Source: Bog-756 sp963839925 (lineage in GTDB: Bacteria > Actinomycetota > Acidimicrobiia > Acidimicrobiales > RAAP-2). From it: DNA of 64,000 nucleotides. The notes below the pieces were generated by a model, which saw nothing but the letters and a program-made list of their open reading frames with translations, did not search any database and had not been told where the DNA came from. Where the stretch lies: contig CAWIWV010000002.1 in the NCBI GenBank assembly GCA_963839925.1, forward strand, positions 1,116,001-1,180,000, read 5' to 3'. Numbering within the stretch: the first letter of the stretch is position 1; each line of letters begins with the position of its first letter. Both the position numbers and the translations under genes were made by a program. Shown one piece after another: positions 42,016-50,459 of this stretch.

Positions 42016-43140
42016 CTACTGGACCAACATGGTCACGCAGGCGTTGGCACCGCGGCCGATCACGTGCGCCAACCCGACACGAGCTCCTTCGACTTGGCGT
42101 GCGCCCGCGGTACCTCGCAGCTGGCGGACCAGCTCGACCACCTGGCCCAGTGCGGAAGCGCCCAGCGGCTCGCCCTTCGAGAGCAGTCCGCCCGAGGGAT
42201 TGATCGGGAGTCGTCCGCCGATCATGGCTGCGCCGCTCGCCAGGATTCCGGCCTGGTCGCCGGCTGGGCACAACCCCAGTTCCGCCCAGGCGAGGAGTTC
42301 ACGTGCGGCATCGGTGTCCTGGCATTCGACGACGTCGACATCATCGGGGCCGAGACCCGCCTGCACATAGACATCGTCGGCGGCCAGCGTTGTGGGTGGA
42401 GTGATCGAGCGATCGTCGATCCCACACAGCGGGGAGTCCTCGCCGAGCACGTTGCCCGGCAGATGCGAGCGGAGCGAGATGCCCGCCACGGTCGGTCCGG
42501 TTCCGTCCCGCTCCAACACGACCGCAGCCGCGCCCTCGTTCGGCGAACACAGCATGAAGAGCGTGAGTGGGGGGCAGATCATCCGCGCCGACAGCACTTC
42601 GTCGACGGTGACCGGCTTGCGGAACATCGCATCCGGGTTGTCGACCCCGTGTCGCCGGTTCTTCACCACCACCTGGGCAAGATGTTCGACGGTCATGCCG
42701 GTGTCGGCGAGCACTCGCTGGGCGCGCAGCGCGAAGTACGCGGGGGCCGGGGTGAGACCGGCAGCCTCCTGCCACGGTGCGAAGAACGACGAGCGGATGA
42801 TGCCCTTCGGCATCTTCTCGACCCCGAAGGCGAGGACCCGGTCGTACTTTCCTGATGCGATCGAATCGGCGGCCAGTTGGAGCGCGGCACCGCCCGACGC
42901 GCAGCCGGCCTCGACGTCGTAGATGGGGATGCCGGTCCCGGCTAGCGCGCCGAGCACCCGGTGCCCGGAGGCGACCCCTCCATACGCCGTGCCACAGAAC
43001 GCCGCTTGCACATCCCGCGCGCCGACACCCGCCTCGTCGAGAGCCGCGCGGACGGCCACGACACCCATCTGGGTGGCGGTCACCCCGTCGAAGCGGCCGA
43101 AGGGATGCATCCCCACTCCGGTGATCCGGACCGCGCTCAT
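42016..43140 (-). CDS. thiolase-superfamily protein (lipid-transfer/SCP-x type) with altered active site
   Basis: 374 residues. The nucleophile Cys lies in YDVEAGCASGGAALQLAADS, and a typical opening is MSAVRITGVGMHPFGRFDGV. The second active-site motif reads NPSGGLLSKGEPLGASALGQ: the His of the standard GHP motif is Glu. The final motif is GRGANACVTMLVQ, so a Cys is present near the CxG position. SCP-x/Ltp-type proteins act with DUF35 partners in steroid or fatty side-chain degradation as thiolases or retro-aldolases; loss of the GHP His argues against simple thiolysis. The start overlaps the DUF35 stop by four bases (ATGA), supporting a complex. Confidence 0.9.
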   Translation of the reverse strand: MSAVRITGVGMHPFGRFDGVTATQMGVVAVRAALDEAGVGARDVQAAFCGTAYGGVASGHRVLGALAGTGIPIYDVEAGCASGGAALQLAADSIASGKYDRVLAFGVEKMPKGIIRSSFFAPWQEAAGLTPAPAYFALRAQRVLADTGMTVEHLAQVVVKNRRHGVDNPDAMFRKPVTVDEVLSARMICPPLTLFMLCSPNEGAAAVVLERDGTGPTVAGISLRSHLPGNVLGEDSPLCGIDDRSITPPTTLAADDVYVQAGLGPDDVDVVECQDTDAARELLAWAELGLCPAGDQAGILASGAAMIGGRLPINPSGGLLSKGEPLGASALGQVVELVRQLRGTAGARQVEGARVGLAHVIGRGANACVTMLVQ

Positions 43141-43526
43141 CCGCGGAACACCCACATCAGCACCGGCTCCCCGTCGGGTCCGGGTAGCTCCTCGGTGTCC
43201 AACCTGACCGGCGAACCGGTGGCGACCCCGTCCCCCGAAAGCCGAGTGACGACCCGGAGGAGCGGCGTGCCGTCGAGCTCGACGATGCCCAGCCCGTAGG
43301 GGGTGGGTCCCGAATAACCGGGTGGTGGGACGTTGACCGTTGTGTGCAACCACACCGTTCCGGTCCGAGGGAGATCGATCGCCTCGACGTCGTCCGCTCC
43401 GGTGAAAGGACAGACCTCTGCCCGCGGGAAGTGCGCAAACCCGCTCGTCTTCGAGAAGCCTCCGAGCAGGGTCGGACCGTCCTCGTCGATTCGCAAGGCA
43501 TGCGGGTCCACCGGGGCTTGCGGCAC
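43137..43526 (-). CDS. DUF35 (OB-fold) partner of thiolase, degenerate zinc ribbon
   Basis: 129 residues with the DUF35 layout: a short helix, a rubredoxin-like zinc-ribbon region, then an OB-fold (PRTGTVWLHTTVNVPPPGYS, PTPYGLGIVELDGTPLLRVV, RLDTEELPGPDGEPVLMWVF). The ribbon normally has CPxCG and a second Cys pair; here only C39 remains in AEVCPFTGAD, so zinc binding is probably lost. DUF35 proteins bind thiolase-like partners and acyl-CoA in steroid or fatty acid metabolism. It precedes and overlaps the thiolase-like gene by four bases and is divergent from the haloalkane dehalogenase. Confidence 0.88.
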   Translation of the reverse strand: MPQAPVDPHALRIDEDGPTLLGGFSKTSGFAHFPRAEVCPFTGADDVEAIDLPRTGTVWLHTTVNVPPPGYSGPTPYGLGIVELDGTPLLRVVTRLSGDGVATGSPVRLDTEELPGPDGEPVLMWVFRG

Positions 43527-43594
43527 GGGGTGGACTATGGCACAACCGCTTGGTCGCTGTAGCGTCCCAGAGCAATCGCTCGAGGAGGGAACGA

Positions 43595-44563
43595 ATGGAC
43601 CGCGTCCTGCGGACGCCGGACGAGAGATTCGTCGAGCTACCCGGTTATCCGTTCGAGCCCCACTACGTCACCGTGAGTGCCGGTGGCTTGCCGCCGTTGC
43701 GGATGCACTACGTCGATGTCGGCCCGGCGGACGCGGAGCCGGTCCTCCTCTTGCACGGCCAACCGACCTGGTCCTATCTCTACCGAACGGTCATCCCGGT
43801 CCTCGCGGCATCCGGTCTGCGGGTCATCGCTCCGGACCACATCGGGTTCGGGCGTTCCGACAAGTTGGTGGATCGCACCGAGTACACCTACCAGCGCCAC
43901 ATCGACCTGCTCGGCAACTTCATCTCCTCGCTCGATCTGACCGGCATCACCCTGGTTGCGCAGGACTGGGGCGGGCCGATCGGGCTCGGTGCCCTGGCCG
44001 CCGACCCGGTCCGATTCGCACGAGTCGTCGCCACCAACACGGTGCTGCACACATCGGATCCCGCACTGGCAGATCGGCTGGTCTGGGCCAACCACGGCGT
44101 CGGGGAGGGCCGGGTGGTGTTGGAAGAGGCTCTCGTCGACTATGTCCTGTTCTGCTACCGGGCGCCCGAGATCATGCCGAGCCTCTTCGTCGAGGCGGTC
44201 GCCGGCCCGTTGGCTCCGGGGGTGGCAGCCGCGTACGACGCCCCGTTCCCCGATGACCTCTACAAGGCCGGGGTGCGCCAGCTCACCGGTCTCATCCCGC
44301 TCACCAGGAACGATCCGGGGGCTGCCATCGGGCGGAACACCTGGAACGCGTTGTCGACGTTCGACCGCCCCTTTCTCACCGCCTTCTCCGACGGGGATCC
44401 GGCAACCGCTGGGTGGGAGGCCGTCTTTCAAGAGCGAGTCCCCGGTGCGCGGGGCCAGCCGCATGCCCGGATCACCGGCGCGGGTCACTTCCTCCAGGAA
44501 CAAGTTGGCGAGCAGCTCGGCCGGATCGTGACCGAATTCATCGCCGCGACACCACCGGCCTGA
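43595..44563 (+). CDS. haloalkane dehalogenase (HLD-I type)
   Basis: A 322-residue alpha/beta-hydrolase that replaces a halide on an aliphatic carbon with hydroxyl. Start ATG 43595 follows GAGGAGGG. The oxyanion motif is HGQPTWSYLYR, the nucleophile Asp and first halide-binding Trp are in LVAQDWGGPIGLGAL, the acid Asp is likely in FSDGDPAT and the base His is in ITGAGHFLQEQVGEQL. These features match DhlA/HLD-I enzymes. The cap domain lies between about residues 155 and 230. The order of motifs is complete, so activity is plausible; substrate range cannot be read from sequence. It is divergent from the thiolase/DUF35 pair and has no dedicated regulator beside it. Confidence 0.91.
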   Translation: MDRVLRTPDERFVELPGYPFEPHYVTVSAGGLPPLRMHYVDVGPADAEPVLLLHGQPTWSYLYRTVIPVLAASGLRVIAPDHIGFGRSDKLVDRTEYTYQRHIDLLGNFISSLDLTGITLVAQDWGGPIGLGALAADPVRFARVVATNTVLHTSDPALADRLVWANHGVGEGRVVLEEALVDYVLFCYRAPEIMPSLFVEAVAGPLAPGVAAAYDAPFPDDLYKAGVRQLTGLIPLTRNDPGAAIGRNTWNALSTFDRPFLTAFSDGDPATAGWEAVFQERVPGARGQPHARITGAGHFLQEQVGEQLGRIVTEFIAATPPA

Positions 44564-44624
44564 GCGGCCGCTCTCCGTCGCCCTGCTGGTCGCGACCCGG
44601 GCACTCGGAGATAGGTTGTCTCTC

Positions 44625-44873
44625 ATGTCCGACTACGTGATCCCCGAACCGGAGCCGAAGGAAATCGACGAGAAGCTGTCGATCGAGCTGCGACATCTCT
44701 CGGAGAATGCGGTGCTCAAGGGAAAGCCCTCCGGCAACGAGAAGTGCGAGAACTGCCTCTACTTCCTCGAGCCGCACAAGGATCTCGCCTACTGCTGGCA
44801 CCCGAAGCTCCGGATCCTGGTCGGCGCGGAATGGTGGTGCCAGTGGTGGGAGGCCATCCCAGAGGAGGGGTGA
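44625..44873 (+). CDS. small HiPIP-like cysteine protein
   Basis: An 82-residue protein with no signal peptide. Four cysteines lie at 41, 44, 57 and 72: CENCLYFLEPHKDLAYCWHP, then VGAEWWCQWW. The spacing C-x2-C-x12-C-x14-C and the CxxCxYF...WWCxxW context closely match high-potential iron-sulfur proteins, which carry one [4Fe-4S] cluster. HiPIPs are usually exported, so a cytoplasmic version is odd, and a zinc or other role is possible. The N-terminal 40 residues are charged and helical. TGATG links its stop to the start of the next membrane protein, so they are co-translated. A TTG at 44616 could extend the start by three residues. Confidence 0.75.
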   Translation: MSDYVIPEPEPKEIDEKLSIELRHLSENAVLKGKPSGNEKCENCLYFLEPHKDLAYCWHPKLRILVGAEWWCQWWEAIPEEG

Positions 44874-45298
44874 TGAATCAGATCTCGAGCCGGCAAGTGA
44901 TCAGAATGGCCCTGGTGTTCCTCGGCCTCTTCGGGGTGGGACTGGCCATCTCGGGGCTTCTTGTCGCCCTTCCGGTCCCCGCGGCCGGTGGTACCTGTGG
45001 ACCCGGGAAGGGCTCCGAGGCGCCGATCGCTGCGCTGTTCGATCCGATTTCGATCGGTGCCGGACCCGAACCTCCGGCCAGTGAGACGGCGGCGCATGCC
45101 CAATGGGTCGCGTTCGTCAGCGAATGCCAGACTGCGGCCGACAACAGGGGGATGGCTGCGGTGGCCATCCTGGCGGTGTCGGCAGGGGTTGCCCTGGTGC
45201 TCCCACTGCTCCTCTTCAGAAGGAAGAAGCAGAAGTCTTCGGATTTCGTGCTCCCGAGCCCGGCGGACCCCTACTGGCAGTATCGAGGCACGGCCTAG
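44873..45298 (+). CDS. two-segment membrane protein, unknown
   Basis: A 141-residue protein with two transmembrane segments (about 10-32, LVFLGLFGVGLAISGLLVAL, and 93-113, MAAVAILAVSAGVALVLPLL) and an extracytoplasmic loop of about 60 residues holding two cysteines (GGTCGPGKG and SECQTAA) that may form a disulfide. The C-terminus is basic then ends PSPADPYWQYRGTA. No family is recognised. It is translationally coupled to the HiPIP-like protein (TGATG), and a terminator follows at 45307-45330, so it is not in the same transcript as cydD. A joint membrane redox role is inference from context. Confidence 0.7.
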   Translation: MNQISSRQVIRMALVFLGLFGVGLAISGLLVALPVPAAGGTCGPGKGSEAPIAALFDPISIGAGPEPPASETAAHAQWVAFVSECQTAADNRGMAAVAILAVSAGVALVLPLLLFRRKKQKSSDFVLPSPADPYWQYRGTA

Positions 45299-45306
45299 CG
45301 GAGTGA

Positions 45307-45330
45307 TCCGGCGATCCCGAGATCGCCGGA
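45307..45330 (+). terminator. hairpin terminator before cydD
   Basis: TCCGGCGATC (45307-45316) and GATCGCCGGA (45321-45330) pair perfectly over 10 bp with a 4-base loop, starting 9 bases after the upstream stop. There is a short downstream T-run (ACCTTTGCCCC). It separates the HiPIP-like unit from the cyd operon. Confidence 0.85.
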
Positions 45331-45446
45331 AGTGACCTTTGCCCCTAGTCGGGGGCGGCTCGAGGAATAGCCTGGGCGGAGATGAGCGTGTCGCGCGTCG
45401 CAATGCGTAAGGCGGGTCACGGAGTAGCCGATCAACGAGAGCAGCG

Positions 45447-47135
45447 TTGAGAGCAGCTCCGATCGACTCCAGGTTGCTGCAGTATGCGCGAGGAACTCGG
45501 CGCTACCTGTTTCTGACCGTCGTTCTCGGCGGGCTCACCGCACTGCTCGTGGTCGCCCAAGCGTGGCTCATCGCCCACGTGATCTCCGAGGCGGTGGTCC
45601 ACCACCAGGGGCTGTCCGGTGTGCGAGACCCGATCGCGCTGCTCCTCGTGGTGATCGTCGGGCGTGCACTGCTGCGATGGGTCGGCGAGTTGATGGCCGA
45701 CCGCGCGTCGGCAACCGCCAAGTCCGACCTGCGGTCAGCGCTGGTCGAACGGGTCGCACTGCTCGGGCCGAACGGGATCGACCGTGAGCGCTCCTCGAGC
45801 CTGGTGGTCCTCGCCACCAGCGGCATCGACGCGCTGGACGGTTACTTCGCCCGTTACCTGCCGCAGCTGTTCCTGGCGGTGATCGTGCCGGCCACGGTGG
45901 TCGCCGTGATCCTCGGAGCCGACTGGATCTCGGCTGTTCTGATCGCGGTGACGGTTCCGTTGATTCCGCTGTTCATGGCGCTGGTCGGTGGTGCGACTCG
46001 AGACCGCATGCAACGCCAGTCCGAACTCCTCCACCGCCTGGCCGGGCACTTCCTCGACGTGGTCGCCGGCCTCCCCACCCTCAAGGTGTTCGGCCGGGCA
46101 AGGGCGCAGGAAGCAGCGATCCGCGACATCACCGACGAGTACCGGACCGCCACCATGTCCACCCTCCAGGTCGCCTTTCTCTCGTCGCTGATTCTGGAGC
46201 TGGTCGCGACCGTCTCGGTCGCGCTCGTCGCCGTCGCCGTCGGACTCCGATTGCTGGGCGGGCACCTGAGTCTGGCCTCCGGACTGTTCGTGCTGATTCT
46301 TGCGCCCGAGGCCTACCTTCCCCTCCGCCTCCTCGGGACCAACTACCACGCGAGCGCAGAGGGGATGAAGGCTGCCGAAGACATCTTCGAGGTATTGGAG
46401 CGACCGCTGCCGGGCCGTGGCACCCGGGTCGTCGTGCCGGATCCGTCCACGTCACCTCTCCGGATCGAGGGGCTCGAGGTGCGCTACCCCGGACGCAGCC
46501 GCGCTGCCGTCTCCGGGGTGACCCTCGACGTGAGCCCAGGGGAGGTGGTGGCGGTCGCCGGTCCGAGCGGGTGCGGAAAGTCGACCCTGCTCAGTGTCCT
46601 GCTGGGGCTGGCTCCGTCGTGGAGCGGCGCGGTACGGGTGGGAGAGGCGGACCTTGCCGACCTCGATCCCGACGCGTGGCGTGCGCAGATCGGATGGGTC
46701 CCCCAGCGTCCTCATCTGTTCGCACGCTCGATTGCCGAGAACGTCCGCCTCGGATCCCCGGGCGCCACCGACGAACAGGTGCGGGCAGCTCTCGCCGCGG
46801 CCGGCCTCGGCGAGGTGGTGGATCGCCTTCCCGACGGATTGGACACCATGCTCGGGAGCGACGGGGTCGGACTGTCGGCGGGGGAGCGGCAACGGGTGGC
46901 CTTGGCCCGGGTGTTCCTGCGCGACGCACCGCTCCTGCTCCTCGACGAGCCCACGGCCGGTCTCGACGGAGAGACCGAAGAGAGCGTGCTCGGCTCGGTG
47001 CGCCGGCTCACCGAAGGCCGCACCGTGCTGATCGCCGCCCATCGGCCTTCGCTGCTGGCACTTGCCGATCGGGTCGTGCACCTGGCGCCGGCTCCGGCCG
47101 TCGCCACCGCCTCGACTGAGTGGTCCGTCCGATGA
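45447..47135 (+). CDS. cydD: thiol reductant ABC exporter subunit CydD
   Basis: A 562-residue half-transporter. The membrane domain (about 20-300) has about six segments; the ATPase domain (about 340-560) has Walker A GPSGCGKSTLLSVLLG, signature LSAGERQRVALARVF and Walker B LLLLDEPTAGLDG. CydD pairs with CydC to export cysteine or glutathione to the outer face, needed for cytochrome bd assembly. The start is TTG at 45447 (RAAPIDSRLLQYARGTRRYL). It overlaps cydC by four bases (ATGA), and cydAB follow, so the unit is a complete cydDCAB operon, the order seen in many actinobacteria. Confidence 0.95.
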   Translation: MRAAPIDSRLLQYARGTRRYLFLTVVLGGLTALLVVAQAWLIAHVISEAVVHHQGLSGVRDPIALLLVVIVGRALLRWVGELMADRASATAKSDLRSALVERVALLGPNGIDRERSSSLVVLATSGIDALDGYFARYLPQLFLAVIVPATVVAVILGADWISAVLIAVTVPLIPLFMALVGGATRDRMQRQSELLHRLAGHFLDVVAGLPTLKVFGRARAQEAAIRDITDEYRTATMSTLQVAFLSSLILELVATVSVALVAVAVGLRLLGGHLSLASGLFVLILAPEAYLPLRLLGTNYHASAEGMKAAEDIFEVLERPLPGRGTRVVVPDPSTSPLRIEGLEVRYPGRSRAAVSGVTLDVSPGEVVAVAGPSGCGKSTLLSVLLGLAPSWSGAVRVGEADLADLDPDAWRAQIGWVPQRPHLFARSIAENVRLGSPGATDEQVRAALAAAGLGEVVDRLPDGLDTMLGSDGVGLSAGERQRVALARVFLRDAPLLLLDEPTAGLDGETEESVLGSVRRLTEGRTVLIAAHRPSLLALADRVVHLAPAPAVATASTEWSVR

Positions 47136-49009
47136 CGGGTGCGGCGAACGCGGATTCGAACCCGAATCCGAACCCGAAGGCCGCCCCGGTCGCTCGGACC
47201 CTCGGCGTCGTCAGGCCCGCCGCGGGCCGACTCGTCGTGGCCTCGTTGCTCGGCGCGGGTGCGATCGCCGCCGACATCGGGCTCATCGGCACGGCCGCTT
47301 GGCTCATCTCGAGGGCCGCCCAGCACCCCAACGAGTCCCACCTGACCCTCGCCATCGTCGGTGTGCAAATCTTCGGGCTCTCACGGGGATTCCTCCGGTA
47401 CGGGGAGCGACTGGTCGGGCACGATGCGGCGTTCCGCCTCCTCGCCGACCTGCGAGTGTCGGTCTTCAAACACCTCGAGCGGCTCGCGCCCGGCGGTCTG
47501 CCCCTCTTCCGGCGCGGCGACCTCCTGAGTCGCATGGTCCGGGACGTCGACGCCCTCCAGGATCTGGCGATCCGGGTGATTCCACCGCCGGTCATTGCGG
47601 CGCTGGTGGGCGCCCTGACCGTCGTCATCATGTGGATGATGCTTCCAGCCGCTGGGGTGATCCTCGCGCTCGCGCTCGCCCTCGCTGCGTTCGGGGTGCC
47701 GTGGATCACCGGGTTCCTCGCCCGACGGAGGGAGTCGCGCCTCGCCTCGGCGCGCGGCGAGCTGGCGGCGTCGATGATCGACCTCACCGAGGGTGCCGCC
47801 GAGCTGGTGGCATTCGGAGCCGTCGACGGTCAGCTCCGCACCGTGAGGAGCTCCGACGCAGAGCTCACCTCCATCGCCTCCGCGACGGCCGGCACTGCCG
47901 GCATCGGCCTGGCTCTCACGACCGGGCTGGCTGCCGTCGCCAGTTTGGGCTGCCTCCTCGCAGGCATCCCCGCGGTTGCCTCGGGCAGGCTGGCGGGAAC
48001 CGAGCTTGCAGTGATCGCCCTGGTGCCCCTGGCAGCGTTCGAGCTCGTCGCCGGGCTGCCGGTCGCCACCCAGGCCTTCGAGCGGGCGCGCCAAGCCGCG
48101 GCCCGCGTCTTCGAGGTGATGGACCAGCCGACGCCCACCTCCGATCCCGAGGTCCCCTGCCCACTCCCGGGAGGACACGATCTCGAGGCCCGCTCGGTCT
48201 GGGCCACCTACCCCGGTGCACAGGGACCGGCCCTCCGCGGGGTGGACCTCTCACTCTCCCCCGGGCGCAGGGTGGCCGTCGTCGGACCGAGCGGCGCGGG
48301 AAAGTCGACGCTCGCCGCAGTGCTGCTCGGCTTTCTTCCCTACCAGTCCGGCTCGGTCACCTTGGGGGGTACCGAGCTCGACAGGTTGCGCGGCGACGAT
48401 CTCCGCACCGTCGTGGGTCTGGTCACCCAGGACGCCTACCTCTTCGACACCTCGATTGCCGAGAACCTGGCGGTGGGTCGCACCGGTGCCACCGATCACG
48501 AGATGCGAGAGGTACTCGGACGGGTCGGTCTCGGCACCTGGCTCGAGGAACTCCCGGCAGGACTCTCGACCCGGGTCGGCAACCATGGCTCCCGTCTTTC
48601 CGGCGGCCAGCGGCAACGGGTCGCGATCGCGAGAGCCATGCTGGCGGACTTCCCCGTCCTCGTGCTCGACGAACCGTGCGAGCATCTCGAACCTGAGGCG
48701 GCCGATGCTTTGACCGCCGACCTGCTCGATGTCACCGAGGGCCGCTCACTCGTCCTCATCACCCACCGACTCGCCGGGCTCGACGCGGTCGACGAGATCA
48801 TCGTGCTGGACGCGGGTCGGGTCGTCGAGCGGGGATCCCACGACGAACTCCTCGACAGGGGCGGTCGCTACTCGACCCTCTGGTGGGACGAGATGAGGTT
48901 CGAACGCCACCCTTCGACGTCCGCCCCCACCCTTGTAGCCGCACCTGGCCTTGCACCCACCGGCACCGGACCGACCGGCGCCCCCGACCGAGAGGGCTCC
49001 GTCCCATGA
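47132..49009 (+). CDS. cydC: thiol reductant ABC exporter subunit CydC
   Basis: A 625-residue half-transporter, partner of CydD. The N-terminal 22 residues contain a short repeat (NSNPNPNPK-like) that may be an extension of the start; the membrane domain spans about 30-310 and the ATPase about 350-580. Walker A is GPSGAGKSTLAAVLLG, the signature is LSGGQRQRVAIARAM and Walker B is VLVLDEP. The C-terminal 50 residues are Pro/Gly/Thr-rich. The start ATG overlaps the cydD stop (ATGA) and the stop overlaps the cydA ATG (ATGA), so all four genes are tightly coupled. Confidence 0.95.
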   Translation: MTGAANADSNPNPNPKAAPVARTLGVVRPAAGRLVVASLLGAGAIAADIGLIGTAAWLISRAAQHPNESHLTLAIVGVQIFGLSRGFLRYGERLVGHDAAFRLLADLRVSVFKHLERLAPGGLPLFRRGDLLSRMVRDVDALQDLAIRVIPPPVIAALVGALTVVIMWMMLPAAGVILALALALAAFGVPWITGFLARRRESRLASARGELAASMIDLTEGAAELVAFGAVDGQLRTVRSSDAELTSIASATAGTAGIGLALTTGLAAVASLGCLLAGIPAVASGRLAGTELAVIALVPLAAFELVAGLPVATQAFERARQAAARVFEVMDQPTPTSDPEVPCPLPGGHDLEARSVWATYPGAQGPALRGVDLSLSPGRRVAVVGPSGAGKSTLAAVLLGFLPYQSGSVTLGGTELDRLRGDDLRTVVGLVTQDAYLFDTSIAENLAVGRTGATDHEMREVLGRVGLGTWLEELPAGLSTRVGNHGSRLSGGQRQRVAIARAMLADFPVLVLDEPCEHLEPEAADALTADLLDVTEGRSLVLITHRLAGLDAVDEIIVLDAGRVVERGSHDELLDRGGRYSTLWWDEMRFERHPSTSAPTLVAAPGLAPTGTGPTGAPDREGSVP

Positions 49010-50445
49010 CCACCGATCTCTCCAGATGGCAGTTCGCCACCACCAGCATCTATCACTTCCTCTTCGTCCCGATCACGATCGGGCTCTCCTTTCTGGTGGC
49101 ACTGCTCCAGACCAGCTGGTACCGCAACGACAACCCGGCGTTCCGTCGCCTCACCCGCTTCTTCGGAACCCTGCTGCTGATCAACGTGGCGATCGGCGTG
49201 GTCACCGGGTTGGTCCAGGAGTTCGAGTTCGGGATGAACTGGTCGAACTACTCGCGCTTCGTCGGCAACATCTTCGGTGGCCCGCTCGCCATGGAGGGCC
49301 TGGTGGCCTTCTTCCTCGAGTCGACCTTTCTCGGGCTCTGGATCTTCGGGTGGGATCGGCTTTCGAAGAAGGTGCACCTGGCCTGCATCTGGCTGGTGGC
49401 CGCGGCAACCATGTTGTCGGCACTGTTCATCGTGGCGGCGAACTCGTGGATGCAACATCCGGTGGGCTATGTGATGAACTCGGCCCACCAGCCCGTGCTC
49501 AACAACATCGGAGAGGTGTTCACCAACCCGGTGTTCCTCTGGTCGTACCCGCACGTGATCCTGGCTTCGCTGGTCACCGGCTGCATGGTCATGCTGGCCG
49601 TCTCGGCATGGCACCTCCGCCGCAAGAATTCGGTCGCCGCCTTCCGGCGGACCGCGATCATCTCGCTCGCGGTACTCGCGCCCGCGATGCTGTTGAACAT
49701 CTTCATCGGGAGCGAGCTCGGGGTCATCGAGGGCCGTTACCAGCCGATGAAGATCGCCGCGGCCGAAGCGCTTTGGACGACCTGTCCGTCGCGCTGCAGT
49801 TTCTCCGTTTTCCAGATCGGTGGAGGGAACAACGACGAGACGCCGACCAAGATCTGGTCGATTCCCGGTCTGCTGTCGATCCTCGCCACCAATCACATCG
49901 ACGGCAGCGTCCAGGGGATGAACAATCTGCAGGCCCAGTACGAGAAGGAGTACGGACCTGGGAACTACGTCCCCAACGTCTTCATCCAGTACTGGGGGAT
50001 GCGGGTGATGGCGTACCTCGCTGCCGTCATCATGTTCTTCTCCCTGTGGGGGCTCTGGCTGATCCGCCGCAAGACACTGGAGAGAGCCAGGTGGTTCCTG
50101 CTGTTGGCGACCTGGGCGGTGATCCTGCCGTTCCTCATGGACACCGCCGGTTGGCTGTTGACCGAGAGTGGCCGCCAGCCCTGGATCGTGCAGGGGCTGA
50201 TGAAGACCTCACAGGCGGTCTCTCCCTCGGTGAGTGCGATCGACGTGGGGATCAGCCTGGGAGTCTTCGTGCTCTTGTACGCCGCCCTCGGGGTGGCGGA
50301 CGCGTACCTGATGATCCGCTACAGCCGGAAGAACCTCGACGCTGAGCACGAATCGGAGCACGAATCGGACGAGGAATCGGACCACGAATCGGACGAGGGC
50401 GGGCACGAGGCCGAGCAGCCGGCTGCGCCCGCGCTCATCTACTAA
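49006..50445 (+). CDS. cydA: cytochrome bd ubiquinol oxidase subunit I (CydA)
   Basis: 479 residues, about nine transmembrane segments. CydA carries hemes b558, b595 and d and reduces O2 with quinol. Heme-ligand and quinol-loop regions are present: SIYHFLFVPITIGLSFLV with the b595 His, YPHVILASLVTGCMVMLAVS and GMRVMAYLAAVIMFFSLW with the b558 Met, and LLTESGRQPWIVQGL. The short Q-loop (WTTCPSRCSFSVFQIGGGNN) suggests the Gram-positive type. The C-terminal tail (about residues 445-470) is a repeat of HESD/EESD units, acidic and His-rich, which is unusual for CydA and may bind metal. It is expected to serve low-oxygen respiration. Confidence 0.95.
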   Translation: MTTDLSRWQFATTSIYHFLFVPITIGLSFLVALLQTSWYRNDNPAFRRLTRFFGTLLLINVAIGVVTGLVQEFEFGMNWSNYSRFVGNIFGGPLAMEGLVAFFLESTFLGLWIFGWDRLSKKVHLACIWLVAAATMLSALFIVAANSWMQHPVGYVMNSAHQPVLNNIGEVFTNPVFLWSYPHVILASLVTGCMVMLAVSAWHLRRKNSVAAFRRTAIISLAVLAPAMLLNIFIGSELGVIEGRYQPMKIAAAEALWTTCPSRCSFSVFQIGGGNNDETPTKIWSIPGLLSILATNHIDGSVQGMNNLQAQYEKEYGPGNYVPNVFIQYWGMRVMAYLAAVIMFFSLWGLWLIRRKTLERARWFLLLATWAVILPFLMDTAGWLLTESGRQPWIVQGLMKTSQAVSPSVSAIDVGISLGVFVLLYAALGVADAYLMIRYSRKNLDAEHESEHESDEESDHESDEGGHEAEQPAAPALIY

Positions 50446-50459
50446 GAGGAGGCACTGTC

